Positions 37,719-47,593 of a stretch of 64,000 nt of DNA are shown here, piece after piece. Below the pieces are notes generated by a model, which was given only the letters and a program-made list of their open reading frames with translations, was not told where the DNA came from and ran no database searches. The number at the start of each line of letters is the position of its first letter. The stretch's first letter is position 1. Both the position numbers and the translations under genes were made by a program. The DNA is from Leucobacter chromiireducens (GTDB lineage: Bacteria; Actinomycetota; Actinomycetes; Actinomycetales; Microbacteriaceae): the NCBI RefSeq assembly GCF_003917135.1, contig NZ_RPDI01000005.1:86993-150992 (forward strand). The letters are read 5' to 3'.

Positions 37719-38692
37719 GACGAGGCTCCCTTCTGCACTGCACGCCCACGTCCGGGCACGGTGATGGCTCCCGTGGCGACACGGACGAGCTGCTGCGTAA
37801 ACGTCTCCCCTCGGACGAGGCGCACACGGTCCTGACCGAAGCGCTTCTCCAGCCGCGACTGCAGGTAGGTCGCGATCGCGGTCATCGCCATGTACCAGAG
37901 GCTCGCAACGATGAGCAGCTCGATGATGAGGTTGTTTTGCTTGTAGATCTGACTTGCCTTGGTCATGAGATCGTTGCCGGCGACCACCACGATCAGCGAG
38001 GTGGTCTTCAGCATCGAGATGAACTCGTTTCCTGTGGGCGGAATGATGATGCGCAGCGCCTGCGGGAGAACGATCAATCGCATGGTCTGTGCCCTCGTCA
38101 TGCCGCCCGCCAGTGCTGCCTCGGTTTGGCCGCGATCTACCGCCTGGATCCCCGCGCGCACCGTCTCAGCGAAGTACGCCGCGAGGTTCAAGCCGAGTCC
38201 CAGGAGCGCGGCAACGCTTCCGCTGATCACGCTATTCGTATCCCACCGCATCCCAATACTGGTGAAGGGGATCTTCAGCGTGATGTACGGCAGGAGGAAC
38301 GCGAGGTTGAACCAGAAGATGAGCTGCACGAGCACCGGCGTGCCGCGGAAGAACCAGATGTACCCCTCCGCGATCCAGCGCAGCACCGGGTTGTGCGAGA
38401 GTTTCATCACGGCGAGCACTACCCCGAGGACCAGTCCGAGAATCGTGGCCGCGATACTCACCCAGATGGTGACGACGACGCCCTCGAGGATGCGCGGAGA
38501 GAAGAGATACTCCCACACGCGATCCCAGCGAATGCGTTCATTGAACACCACGATTGACACGGCCCATGTCACGCAGGCAAGCGCCAGGGCGCCGGTGATC
38601 CAGCGCTTCACGTGTCGTGGCCGCGCAATCGGGATAGGAGCCCCATCCGAGCCCGCGATGGGCTCGGTGCGGGCGTGAAGCTGCACACTCAT
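37715..38692 (-). CDS. Polar amino-acid ABC transporter permease
   Basis: 325 residues. HisMQ-type permease with about five or six membrane segments; the EAA loop is near [19 protein letters not shown], and [18 protein letters not shown] is typical of the family. A longer than usual N-terminal segment (about 60 residues) comes before the transporter domain. Only one permease gene is present, so it probably acts as a homodimer. ATG 38692; the open frame continues upstream into the binding-protein gene but is a shadow. Confidence 0.93.
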   Translation of the reverse strand: MSVQLHARTEPIAGSDGAPIPIARPRHVKRWITGALALACVTWAVSIVVFNERIRWDRVWEYLFSPRILEGVVVTIWVSIAATILGLVLGVVLAVMKLSHNPVLRWIAEGYIWFFRGTPVLVQLIFWFNLAFLLPYITLKIPFTSIGMRWDTNSVISGSVAALLGLGLNLAAYFAETVRAGIQAVDRGQTEAALAGGMTRAQTMRLIVLPQALRIIIPPTGNEFISMLKTTSLIVVVAGNDLMTKASQIYKQNNLIIELLIVASLWYMAMTAIATYLQSRLEKRFGQDRVRLVRGETFTQQLVRVATGAITVPGRGRAVQKGASS

Positions 38693-38720
38693 CGTTTGTC
38701 CTCGCGTTCCTCGGACGCGC

Positions 38721-39707
38721 CTACGCGCCGCCGTTAATCGTGGCCTTCGGGAGCGCCATATCGCCGAGGCCCCACGCGTCGAGGATCTCGGCGTAGCTGC
38801 CGTCGTCCATGAGCGACTGCAGCGCCTGCTGCACCGTCTCCGCAAACTCGGCCTTGGAGTTGTCGATACCGATGCCCCAGATGCTCTCGTCGCCCTCGAT
38901 ACGCACCGCGTCCATGTGTGATTCGGGATCCGCCGCGCGCGCAACCGCCACCGGGTAGTCGGTAATCGTGGCACTGGATCGGCCACTCTGCACGCTGAGG
39001 TTTGCTTCACTGTCGCCGCCCAGCAGCAGGATGTCGTAGGCGGACTTACCTGCGCTCTCGCAGTCGCTCGAGAACTGTTCGGCAAGCAGCGCCGAGGATC
39101 CTGACTCGACCGCGGCGACGGTCTTGCCGCAAAGGTCCGCGGGCACGGTGATCTTGTCCGGGTTGCGCTTCGCGACAAGGAACGCGTTCCCGGCCTGAAC
39201 GTAGTCGACGAACGTGGTCGTCTCTCGACGCTCCTCATTGTCGGTCATCGAGGAGAGCAGTAGGTCGTAACGGCCCGAGATGAGGCCGGGGATCATCGCG
39301 TTGAACTCCTGGTCTTGGATCGAGAGCGTGAGGTCGAGTTTGCGGGCGATCGCGTGCGCGATGGCCGGATCGACGCCCACGATGTCTGTACCATTGGTGC
39401 CCCACTCCTCCATGGGCGGATAGCCCACCGAGGTGGTTGCGCGGAGACCGTTCTTCCGAATGTCGTCCGGGACCTGCGCGGCGAGCTCCGCGTCAGCGGT
39501 GATCCCCTCGAGCACATCCTTGGCCTTCTCCTCCGAGGGGATCGGCATGAACTCGCTTGCGCTCGATTCGGTATCCCCACCGCCCGAGTCGACGTCAGCG
39601 AGGCTCTGTCCGCCGCACGCGGTCAGGCCGACAAACAGGCCTCCCGCCGCGAGCAGCGTGGCGGTCCGGGCGAACGCCCGGCTGGAAAGGGTGAGTCGTG
39701 GCTGCAT
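38721..39707 (-). CDS. Polar amino-acid ABC transporter substrate-binding lipoprotein
   Basis: 328 residues. Lipobox GLTAC with Cys31, then a type 3 solute-binding fold: GVDPAIAHAIARKLDLTLSI, GLISGRYDLLLSSMTDNEER (the SBP_bac_3 signature region) and TTTFVDYVQAGNAFLV. The acidic GGGDTESSASE linker follows the anchor. AGGAG site before ATG 39707. First gene of the transporter operon; 28 bases before the permease. Confidence 0.95.
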   Translation of the reverse strand: MQPRLTLSSRAFARTATLLAAGGLFVGLTACGGQSLADVDSGGGDTESSASEFMPIPSEEKAKDVLEGITADAELAAQVPDDIRKNGLRATTSVGYPPMEEWGTNGTDIVGVDPAIAHAIARKLDLTLSIQDQEFNAMIPGLISGRYDLLLSSMTDNEERRETTTFVDYVQAGNAFLVAKRNPDKITVPADLCGKTVAAVESGSSALLAEQFSSDCESAGKSAYDILLLGGDSEANLSVQSGRSSATITDYPVAVARAADPESHMDAVRIEGDESIWGIGIDNSKAEFAETVQQALQSLMDDGSYAEILDAWGLGDMALPKATINGGA

Positions 39708-39768
39708 TGCTACTCCTACTGGTGTGGCGCCCGGTTCGGGCGGTACGTGGGTGGAACGGTGGTCTTCA

Positions 39769-41376
39769 CTATTGGTCGTCGCGCACGAACGCGACCGCGC
39801 CATCGACGACGGTCGCCGCCGAGGTGACGTTGGCAAGCGCGGACGGCGGGATCTGGGTGGGATCCTCGGTCAGCGCGACGAAGTCGGCGTACTGCCCCGG
39901 CGCAATTCGTCCGACGCGTTGTTCGAGCCCAGCCGCATAGGCGGCACCCGCGGAGTACGCGCTCAGCGCTTCGGGAACGCTCAGCCGCTCATGAGGCTCG
40001 AACCCTTCCACGGGCTCACCCGCTCGATCTTGTCGAGTCACCGCCGCGTGTACTCCGAACATCGGCGACGTGGGTTCGATTGGAGCGTCCGACCCGAATG
40101 CGAGCGCGGCACCCGAGTCGAGCAACGAACGCCACGCATAGTTGGCCAGGCGACGCTCCCCGATCCGCTGAGCGGCAAGCGCGTAGTCAGTGGTGCAGTG
40201 GGTGGGCTGCAGTGAGGCGATCACACCCAGGGAGTGGAAGCGAGAGAGATCCGCGAGCGCGATGTGCTGCGCGTGTTCAACGCGGTTGCGCAGCCCCATG
40301 CGCTTCGTAAGCTCGTGGTGTTCGGCGTATGCATCGAGAACCAGACGATTGGCCCGGTCACCAATCGCATGTGTGGCGACCGCGATGCCTGCCCGGTTGG
40401 CACGTTTCACCAGTGCAGCGAGTTCTTCGCGTCGCAGCACTTCGATGCCGGCATTGCCTGGCGCGTCGGCGAAGTCCTCACCCATGTGGGCGCTGTGCGA
40501 CCCGAGCGCGCCATCCGAGAAGAGCTTCACGGGCCCGACCGTAAACCAACGGTCACCACCACCCGTGCGCCAGCCTGCATCGATCGCGGTGTCGAGGTCC
40601 GCCATCGGGATCCCCTTGTGCACGCGGATCTTCAGCGCCCCGTCATCGCGCAGGTCGAGGAGTGCGCGACGGGTCGCAGCCTCGTCGAGATCCGTCACGT
40701 GAGTGATCCCCTGTGCCAGCACGGCATCTTGGGCATGCTTCAGCAGCCCAGGCAAATCAGGATCCATCCCGCGCTCAGATAGCTCGCGCACCTCGTCGGA
40801 AATACTTTCCCGCACGACCCCCGCGGGCTCCCGCCCGTCCGGCTCGCGTGCGATATCCCCGCCGACCGGGTCCGGGGTGTTCCGATCGATTCCTGCGGCG
40901 CGCAGCCCCGCAGTGTTGAGCCACGCTGAGTGCCCGTCCAGGCTCGCAAGCGCGATCGGTCGGTCAGCGCACACGGCGTCCAGATCGTGTCTGGTAGGCA
41001 CTCCGCTCGCCCAGCGGTTGCTGTCATAGCGCCCGCCCACGACCCATCCAGATCCAGGGTGCGCGCGCAGGTAGCTCCGCAGCCGATCCTTCGCCTCGGC
41101 AAGCGAGGAGCAGGATCGGAGATCCAGCGCCACCAACGAGCGTGCAACGCTCCCGAGGTGAATGTGGGCGTCATGAAACCCTGCAACAACCGCACGGCCC
41201 GGGAGCGCGACCTCCGCCGCGTAGGGTGCCCGGTCTCGGAGCTCCCGACGGGCGCCAACTGCGACAATAATGCCGTCCGAAACGAGGATCGCGTCGGCCA
41301 TTGTTCCTGAGTCTGCACCGCGCGCGACGACCGCATCGCTGAGGATGCTCGGATGCGTATACAGCGTCTCGACCAT
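39769..41376 (-). CDS. Amidohydrolase, YtcJ-like
   Basis: 535 residues. Metal-dependent TIM-barrel hydrolase with His71-x-His73 in GFHDAHIHLGS, VATHAIGDRANRLVLDAY, RVEHAQHI and the metal Asp in FGSDAPIEPTSPMFG. YtcJ-like enzymes cut N-acyl or amide bonds of amino-acid derivatives and aryl amides. ATG 41376 with GAGGAG five bases upstream; a GTG two codons earlier lacks spacing. Separated from the binding-protein gene by 61 bases, same strand, so the four-gene transport/peptidase operon plus this enzyme may be one unit led by the LysR-facing promoter. Confidence 0.9.
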   Translation of the reverse strand: MVETLYTHPSILSDAVVARGADSGTMADAILVSDGIIVAVGARRELRDRAPYAAEVALPGRAVVAGFHDAHIHLGSVARSLVALDLRSCSSLAEAKDRLRSYLRAHPGSGWVVGGRYDSNRWASGVPTRHDLDAVCADRPIALASLDGHSAWLNTAGLRAAGIDRNTPDPVGGDIAREPDGREPAGVVRESISDEVRELSERGMDPDLPGLLKHAQDAVLAQGITHVTDLDEAATRRALLDLRDDGALKIRVHKGIPMADLDTAIDAGWRTGGGDRWFTVGPVKLFSDGALGSHSAHMGEDFADAPGNAGIEVLRREELAALVKRANRAGIAVATHAIGDRANRLVLDAYAEHHELTKRMGLRNRVEHAQHIALADLSRFHSLGVIASLQPTHCTTDYALAAQRIGERRLANYAWRSLLDSGAALAFGSDAPIEPTSPMFGVHAAVTRQDRAGEPVEGFEPHERLSVPEALSAYSAGAAYAAGLEQRVGRIAPGQYADFVALTEDPTQIPPSALANVTSAATVVDGAVAFVRDDQ

Positions 41377-41396
41377 CAGCACTCCTCATCCTTGTG

Positions 41397-41423
41397 GTTG
41401 CTCTCGGGATCTCCTGAGGCAAC
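41397..41423. promoter_or_regulatory. Possible LysR-type binding site
   Basis: GTTGC and GCAAC half-sites 17 bases apart, in the 120-base gap between the amidohydrolase gene and the divergent LysR gene. Interrupted dyads in such gaps are the usual LysR target. Confidence 0.35.
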
Positions 41424-41496
41424 AATAGGGGCAGAGAACGGCACGGTTCAATGCGGCACCCACGTCGATGCGCCATGCTGAGCACAAGGAGAACTC

Positions 41497-42444
41497 ATGC
41501 TCAATCCGATCCATTTGCGCACACTCGTTGAGGTCGTGCAGCTGGGTTCATTTGCTGGTGCAGCGAATCGTCTGGGCTACACCGCTTCGGCGGTTTCGCA
41601 ACAGATGACTGCGCTCGAGCAGTTCGTCGGGGTCCCGCTATTTGAGCGAACCGCGCGCAGCGCCCATCCCACCGAGGCCGCGCGCGCGATGTCACGGGCA
41701 GCAGCCCCGGTTTTCGCCGACCTCGACACCATTCTCGAAGCCGCACGCACGGCACATGACAGTGTGTCCGGCGAGGTCTCGGTGGTGCTGTACGCGAGTC
41801 TGGCGCGGGCAACGCTGGCCCGCGTGTACGCGGATCCTGTGTTCCAACGGAGCGGAGTGCGACTGCGCATCACCGTGCAGGATCCCTCGGCCGCGGTTCG
41901 CTCGCTCGCGGCCGGCGATGCGCCGGACATCGCATTCGTGTACCGGTACGCTGGCAGCGGCCTCGCATGGCCGCCCGCCGTACACCAGCTCGACCTTGAC
42001 CCCGACTCGTATCGGCTCATTGCCCCTGCATCGTGGCAGCTTGGGCAGAAGCTTCGTGACCTTCCTGCCGCGGAGGTGCTCTCGGAGCTGCCCTGGGCGC
42101 TCCACCATCCGGGCACGAGCGATGCGACGGTGATCGAAGGAGTATTTCGCCAGGCTGGGATCCGCGCACGAGCGATGACCCATAGCGACAGCTTCGACGT
42201 CGTCCTCGATCTCGTGGCCGCGGGCGCGGCCAGCGCATTCGTACCGAGCGTCGTGGCGCGTCTCGCCCCGCGCGGGGTCGACGCCTTCGACGTACCGGGA
42301 CTCGAGCTCTCCCGCGATGTACACGCGCTCGTGTCGCCCAGTGCCCCTGGCCCATCAACGCGGGTGGTGCTCGCAGCAGTCCAACGCGCACTCGCTCCAG
42401 ACGCAGACGCGAACGAGGTTCCCCAACCGAGTGGCGCGGCTTAG
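41497..42444 (+). CDS. LysR-family regulator of the amidohydrolase/transport operon
   Basis: 315 residues. HTH in residues 1-60 (IHLRTLVEVVQLGSFAGAANR, shown here in part as LGYTASAVSQQMTALEQ) followed by the effector domain with DIAFVYRYAGSG and VAAGAASAFVPSVVA. AGGAG site before ATG 41497. It is divergent from the amidohydrolase gene and tail to tail with the amidase gene (four-base overlap), so it most likely controls the whole island. Confidence 0.92.
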   Translation: MLNPIHLRTLVEVVQLGSFAGAANRLGYTASAVSQQMTALEQFVGVPLFERTARSAHPTEAARAMSRAAAPVFADLDTILEAARTAHDSVSGEVSVVLYASLARATLARVYADPVFQRSGVRLRITVQDPSAAVRSLAAGDAPDIAFVYRYAGSGLAWPPAVHQLDLDPDSYRLIAPASWQLGQKLRDLPAAEVLSELPWALHHPGTSDATVIEGVFRQAGIRARAMTHSDSFDVVLDLVAAGAASAFVPSVVARLAPRGVDAFDVPGLELSRDVHALVSPSAPGPSTRVVLAAVQRALAPDADANEVPQPSGAA

Positions 42445-43619
42445 TCCCGCGCGGGCATGGGTTTGAGGCCTGCGCGCTCGACCTGGTGTCCGAGGCGCAG
42501 CACCGCGCGCTCGGTGCGCGCGACGATCTGCACATCACCAATTGCAAGAGCTGGCAGATTCACGCCGGACCAGACGGCCGTGTAACGGCCGAGCGCATCC
42601 TCGTACTCGTGCTCCGGGTCTCCAGTTCGTGGCACAGGACAGCCGAGGGTGGGGAGCACCACGGCATCAATTTCGGCATCGTGCCATCCGCCCAGCAGTT
42701 CGGTGCGCAGCCGCGCGAGCGTTCGCATGCTCTCTCGATGGCTCCGCTCGGTACTCCGCTGTGCTGCGGTGAGCTTTCGCGCAACGCTCGCCCCGTACTC
42801 GGGGGCTCGGGCGGGAAACCGCCCGGCATGCGTGTGCGCCGCCTCGTACCGAAACGCGGGCCACAGCGCAGCCAACGTTGCCTCGATGAACGCCTCTCCG
42901 AACCGTTCTCCGCTTCCTGTACCCCATCTCGCCGGGATCACCGTGGCTCCCGAACATGCGAGTGCAGCGAAGAGGTCACTGCCCAAACGTGCGTCAGGAT
43001 CATGCACCCCGATCCGCAGTGGCGCCCCCGCTTCGCTGTCCGCATCCGCACTGGTCCCCTCGAGCGCGCGCCAGGCCCACGCGACACGCTCAACGCTGAA
43101 CGCCATCGGCCCGACCGTATCGAATGACGGGCAGAGCGGCCGCACCCCGCGCAGGTCCAGGAGTCCGGCACGCGGGCGAAGCCCCACAACGCCCACACAT
43201 CCGGCCGGCATGCGAATAGACCCTGAGGTGTCGGTTCCCAGCGCAACGTCGGCCAGACCAACCGCGAGCGCGGCAGCGCTTCCGCCTGAGGAGCCGCCCG
43301 GGATCCGCCCAGGGAGTGCGGGGTTCGGCACCGCACCGAACCACGGGTTATTGCTCGTCACGCCGTAGGCGAACTCGTGGAGGTTCACCTTCGCGACGGG
43401 AATCGCTCCGGCATCCACCACCGCCTGCACCACGGGCGCCGACTGGACAACCGGCTCAGACTCTTCGAAAGTGAAACGCGAGCCCTCGCTCGTGACCGCA
43501 CCCGCGACATCGATGTTGTCTTTCACCGCGAGCCTGAGCCTCGGCTCCTCAGTCGGCGCCTCGGCAACTCCCGAGCGTGCAAGCGTGGTGATGACAATGC
43601 CAGCGGGGTAGTCGCTCAC
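42441..43619 (-). CDS. Amidase (amidase-signature family)
   Basis: 392 residues with the Ser-cisSer-Lys triad: Lys33 in LAVKDNIDVAG, Ser110/Ser111 in IPGGSSGGSAAAL and nucleophile Ser134 in GTDTSGSIRMPAG. At 392 residues it is on the short side of the family (most have 450-500); the C-terminal part is trimmed. Substrates may be aliphatic or amino-acid amides. GTG start at 43619 with a GAGGAG site. Confidence 0.9.
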   Translation of the reverse strand: MSDYPAGIVITTLARSGVAEAPTEEPRLRLAVKDNIDVAGAVTSEGSRFTFEESEPVVQSAPVVQAVVDAGAIPVAKVNLHEFAYGVTSNNPWFGAVPNPALPGRIPGGSSGGSAAALAVGLADVALGTDTSGSIRMPAGCVGVVGLRPRAGLLDLRGVRPLCPSFDTVGPMAFSVERVAWAWRALEGTSADADSEAGAPLRIGVHDPDARLGSDLFAALACSGATVIPARWGTGSGERFGEAFIEATLAALWPAFRYEAAHTHAGRFPARAPEYGASVARKLTAAQRSTERSHRESMRTLARLRTELLGGWHDAEIDAVVLPTLGCPVPRTGDPEHEYEDALGRYTAVWSGVNLPALAIGDVQIVARTERAVLRLGHQVERAGLKPMPARD

Positions 43620-43837
43620 GTGGTCTCCTCGATGCGTCCCGCCGGCGCGGGCCTGCGCTGCTCACGCTAGCACCGAAGGCCGCGCGTGCTCACGTCCCCA
43701 AGGCGCACTCCTCCTGCTGCTCAGCATCTCGATTCCGCGGTGCGAGCGCGTGCGCAGAATTTGTAGCGTAGCCGTTGTCCATGTCGCCGCGCCCTGCGCC
43801 GTCGCGACATCCCACCCACCTACCGAAGGAGCCGCTC

Positions 43838-44608
43838 GTGCCCGCCACTCGTTCCGGAGTCCGCCCGCCTGAGCGATCTCAGGCGCGCGGACCCGAAGCC
43901 GCCGTGATCGGCGTCCTGGGCGGGATGGGGCCAGCGGCCACCGCAGACTTCTACCGGAAGATCGTCCAGGCGACCCCCGCGGAGCGGGATCAAGACCATC
44001 TGCGCACCATCATCTGGTCGGACCCCTCAATCCCTGATCGCGCGACCGCGTTTCTCCACGGGGGCGAAAGCCCGGTCGCGGCCCTCATCGCCGGCGCGCG
44101 GCGACTCGAGGACGCGGGGGCCGGGTTCCTCGCGGTTCCCTGCAACACCGCTCACCTGTTTCTCGACCAGGTGCGCGACGCAGTGGGGATCCCCATCCTC
44201 GACATGGTGGGGGCCACCGTCGCCGAGCTGCACCGGACGACGGCACCGGGATCCCGCATTGCGGTCCTCGGCACTGCCGCGACCCGAGCCAGTGGTCTGT
44301 ACGCCCGACGGTTGCGCTCCGCGGCTTTTCTGCCGCTCGAACCCTCCGACACGGAGCAGCAGGCCGTGAGCGCCGCGATCGCAGAAGTGAAGCGGGGAGC
44401 CGAGGCCGCGGCAGGGCAGGTGCTCGCCCCGGTGATCGAGGCGTTTGTCCGGCAAGGGGCGAGCACCGTGATCGCCGGCTGCTCCGAGCTCCCCATTGCG
44501 TGGAGCACGCTCACGGCCGTTCCCCCGGTCACCGACCCCACCACCGCGCTCGCTCGCGCGTGCGTCGCGCACGCGGCGGCGCTCCCTACTCGAACCGCGT
44601 CGCGGTGA
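43838..44608 (+). CDS. Aspartate/glutamate racemase-family protein
   Basis: 256 residues. Cofactor-independent two-Cys racemase fold: IGVLGGMGPAATADFYRKI, first catalytic Cys in LAVPCNTAHLF and second in VIAGCSELPIAW. Members act on aspartate, glutamate, hydantoins or arylmalonate-type substrates. The start is GTG 43838 with AAGGAG six bases away; an ATG at 43775 lies too close to the likely promoter box TAGCGT. Its end overlaps the FtsX gene by 23 bases on the other strand. Part of the amide/amino-acid island by position. Confidence 0.88.
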   Translation: MPATRSGVRPPERSQARGPEAAVIGVLGGMGPAATADFYRKIVQATPAERDQDHLRTIIWSDPSIPDRATAFLHGGESPVAALIAGARRLEDAGAGFLAVPCNTAHLFLDQVRDAVGIPILDMVGATVAELHRTTAPGSRIAVLGTAATRASGLYARRLRSAAFLPLEPSDTEQQAVSAAIAEVKRGAEAAAGQVLAPVIEAFVRQGASTVIAGCSELPIAWSTLTAVPPVTDPTTALARACVAHAAALPTRTASR

Positions 44609-46823
44609 GCGGCAGCTCGCTGCGCACCGAGCGGAACACCACGAGGATCGCGGCGACCGCGAGCGCGAGGCAGATCCCGATCAGGCCGAGGTAGCTCGCG
44701 TCGGGCAGCGTCACCCGCCGGTCGCCGCCGCTCAGCGCGACAACGACGGCCCACGCGGTCAGGAAGCCCAGCCCGATCGTGACGAGGAACACCGTCGCGA
44801 GCGGCAGCGCGGTCTCGATCACGATCATCCGCCGAAGCGTCGCGGCCGGCATCCCGCTCAGCCGGAGCAGGCCAAGCTGTCGCCGGCGATCGAGCATCCC
44901 CGCGATCGTCGACACCGACAGCGAGATCACCGAGATCACCGTGGCGATCAGGATCCCGACCCACGCCAGGCCGACGTACTGGCGCGCGAAGCGCGTCGAT
45001 CCGGCGTCGGTACTCTCGGCTCGCGTCGCTGGCAGGGTCACGAGCGAGAGTCCGCTCGTCGTGAGCGCGGTGCGCGCCCGCTCGCGGGAACCCGGCGCCC
45101 CATCGGTGAGCGTGACCAGGAGGTTCGGGACCGCGGTCGACGCCGCCACCTGCGTGATCGGGGCCGTGTCGACGTCCCGGCCGAGCGCGAACGGGCTGAA
45201 GTACGGCTGCTCGATCCACAGCCAGTCGGCCGCGCCGGGGTCGAGGCCGAGCGCGCGCGCGTCGTCCGCCGCCACGACGAAGCCGCCGTCGAGCGCCTGC
45301 CCGTCGGTGCCGGCGGGCGCGCCGGCTTCGGCTTCGGCTTCGTACCAGCCCACCTCGATGACGCGCGCGACGCCCGGGGTGGCCGCGACGCGCCCGATCG
45401 CGGCGGTCTGATCCGACGCAACGGCGTCGAAGGCGAGGTTCGTGACCAGCGCGGCTGGCGGCACGAGCTCCGTCGGCGGCACGTCCGCGAACTCCTCGGC
45501 GGTCTCGGCCGTGGTGCCGACCGCGAACACGGTCACCACGAACAGCGCGAGCACGAGGCCGCTCACGGCACGGAACGTGGCGCGGGGGTGGCGCGCGATC
45601 CTGCGCAGCGCGAGTACGCCGGCCGCGCCGCCGACGCGTGCGGCGCCGAGCCGGCTGACCACCGCGGCGAGCCACGGCCCGGCGAGCACCAGCCCCACCG
45701 TGATGAGGATGAACCCGAACAGAATCGCGAGCGCGGGAACGCGAATGTCCACTCGCAGCGCCGCGACGAGCGCCGGGACGGTGATGACCGCAGCGCCAGC
45801 CCCGAGCGGGGCCAGCGACCACCACCTGGGCCGCCGCTCCCGCTGCTCGCGGCTCCCGCCGAGCGGGCCGAGGCCGGCGCGGAGCGCGGTGACGAACGCG
45901 ACGAGCCCGGCGATCAGCACGGTGCCGAGCGGCACGAGCAGCACCGCCCAGAGCGGCGCCGCGAGGTCGCTCAGGAAGAAGCTGGAGCCCTCGATTTCGA
46001 CGAGCGCGGCGAGCGGCCCAACCGCGAAGAACAGGCCGACGCCGAGGAGCGCGCCGACGAGCGCTGGCACGACCGCTTCGAGGCCGGCGAGCACGGCGAC
46101 CAGGCGCGGCGAGGCACCGATGAGCCGGATCGTCGAGAACCGCTCCGCGCGCGCCGCCTGCCCGAGCTTCGTGACGATCGAGATCAGCACGATCACGGGA
46201 AAGAGCACGGCGATCCCGCCGATGATCGCGATCATGGCGTACGCGGGGCTCGGGAATCGGACACCGACGAGCTCGGACTGCACGCTCGCGCCCAGCATCG
46301 GCTCGACCGTATCGGGCGCAGCCCCAACGATCACGAGCAGGGTCTCGGGACCGAGAAGCGCCTCGTCCCCGACGATCCCGATCCGCGTGCCGAAGCGGTC
46401 GCCGAGCTCGTCAGCCGGAGCGGCGTCAATGAGCTGCGCGAGCGCCGGTGAGGCGGCGTACTCCCCCGGCTGCGGCGCGCGCTCGATACCGGGGACCGCC
46501 ACGGTCGAGTCCGGCGTCGCGGCGATCGTCACCCGGGTGATCGCCTGGCCGTCGAAGAAATCCCCGGGGATACCCAGCATGCCGCTCGGCGCGACCCACA
46601 CCGCGTCATCACCGTACTCCGGCTCGGCCGTCGAGCCGGTCTTGAACGCGTTGTCGAGCGGCCAGGTCGACCGCGCGCTGCGGTCGCCGAGCGCCTGGTA
46701 GGCAGCGACAACGAGGAGCAGCAGTGCGACGCCGACCGCGACCCCGGCCGCGATCCCGATCAGCCGTTTCGAGCCGCCGCGCTCTCGGGATGCGAGCACC
46801 CAGCCGAGTGTGAGCGCCCTCAC
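44586..46823 (-). CDS. FtsX-like ABC transporter permease
   Basis: 745 residues. MacB/FtsX type with about ten membrane segments in two groups of helices (near residues 20-50, 210-350, 385-460 and 640-740) and two large extracellular domains (about 55-200 and 470-640). Works with the ATPase encoded just upstream (four-base overlap). Such pairs export lipids, peptides or toxins or move lipoproteins; the substrate is not apparent. A PadR repressor heads the operon, typical of actinobacterial antibiotic-responsive exporters. Confidence 0.9.
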   Translation of the reverse strand: MRALTLGWVLASRERGGSKRLIGIAAGVAVGVALLLLVVAAYQALGDRSARSTWPLDNAFKTGSTAEPEYGDDAVWVAPSGMLGIPGDFFDGQAITRVTIAATPDSTVAVPGIERAPQPGEYAASPALAQLIDAAPADELGDRFGTRIGIVGDEALLGPETLLVIVGAAPDTVEPMLGASVQSELVGVRFPSPAYAMIAIIGGIAVLFPVIVLISIVTKLGQAARAERFSTIRLIGASPRLVAVLAGLEAVVPALVGALLGVGLFFAVGPLAALVEIEGSSFFLSDLAAPLWAVLLVPLGTVLIAGLVAFVTALRAGLGPLGGSREQRERRPRWWSLAPLGAGAAVITVPALVAALRVDIRVPALAILFGFILITVGLVLAGPWLAAVVSRLGAARVGGAAGVLALRRIARHPRATFRAVSGLVLALFVVTVFAVGTTAETAEEFADVPPTELVPPAALVTNLAFDAVASDQTAAIGRVAATPGVARVIEVGWYEAEAEAGAPAGTDGQALDGGFVVAADDARALGLDPGAADWLWIEQPYFSPFALGRDVDTAPITQVAASTAVPNLLVTLTDGAPGSRERARTALTTSGLSLVTLPATRAESTDAGSTRFARQYVGLAWVGILIATVISVISLSVSTIAGMLDRRRQLGLLRLSGMPAATLRRMIVIETALPLATVFLVTIGLGFLTAWAVVVALSGGDRRVTLPDASYLGLIGICLALAVAAILVVFRSVRSELPLTATRFE

Positions 46824-47593
46824 CGTGACAGCCCCGAGAGTTTGCCGTCACGGACCACGATCTCGCGATCGGCGTACGCCGCCGTCCGCGCGTCGTGGGT
46901 GACGAGCACCACCGTGGTGCCCGAGGCGCGCGAGAGTTCGGTGAGCGTGAGCATCACCTGCTCCGCGGAAAGCGAATCGAGCGCACCCGTCGGCTCGTCC
47001 GCGAAGATCACCCGCGGCGCGGTCGCGAGCGCTCGCGCGATGGCGACGCGCTGGGCCTGCCCGCCGGAGAGCTCGGACGGGAGCTTCTCGGTGTGCTCCG
47101 CGAGGCCGAGCCGCTCGAGCCAGCCGCGCGCCTGCCGGAGCGCAACCCGGCGGGGCGTTCCCGCGAGGAGGAGCGGCAGCGACACGTTGTCGACGGCGCT
47201 GAGATCCGGCAGCAGCTGCCCGAACTGGAAGATGAAGCCGAACTCGGAGAGTCTGAGCTTCGCGCGCTCGGCCTCGCCGAGCGCGCTCAGCTCGGCGGCG
47301 CTCTCGGTGGCCGCTGCGCGGTAGTGCGCGGTGCCGGCATCGGGGGTGAGCACCCCGGCGAGGATGTGCAGCAGCGTCGACTTCCCCGAACCGGATGGGC
47401 CCATGATCGCGAGGATCTCGCCGCGCGCGACGTCGAGGTCGATGCCTCGGAGCGCGACGTCCATCCCGAAGGATCGCTCGATCCCGCGGACGCTGAGGAT
47501 CGCGTCGTTCGGCGCGGGGTTCGGCGCGGGATTCGGTGCGAGGTGTGCTGCGGGGTCCGGCGCGGAGCCCGCAGCGAGATGTGCCGCGCTCAT
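46820..47593 (-). CDS. ABC exporter ATP-binding protein (MacB/LolD type)
   Basis: 257 residues. An N-terminal tail has a Pro-Ala-Asn repeat (APNPAPNPAPND), then Walker [11 protein letters not shown], signature [15 protein letters not shown], Walker B VIFADEPTGALDS and switch His in VTHDARTAAYAD. ATG 47593, overlapping the PadR stop by four bases. Couples to the FtsX-like permease. Confidence 0.94.
   Translation of the reverse strand: MSAAHLAAGSAPDPAAHLAPNPAPNPAPNDAILSVRGIERSFGMDVALRGIDLDVARGEILAIMGPSGSGKSTLLHILAGVLTPDAGTAHYRAAATESAAELSALGEAERAKLRLSEFGFIFQFGQLLPDLSAVDNVSLPLLLAGTPRRVALRQARGWLERLGLAEHTEKLPSELSGGQAQRVAIARALATAPRVIFADEPTGALDSLSAEQVMLTLTELSRASGTTVVLVTHDARTAAYADREIVVRDGKLSGLSR

Noticed and set aside
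43775..43840. ATG 43775 as start of the racemase-family gene
   Set aside because: It lies about where transcription should begin after the TAGCGT box, and its extra 21 residues are low-complexity. GTG 43838 has an AAGGAG site.
44496..46451. Plus-strand open frame of about 650 codons opposite the FtsX-like gene
   Set aside because: Arg/Glu/Asp-rich antisense frame; the FtsX-like permease on the minus strand is clearly real.
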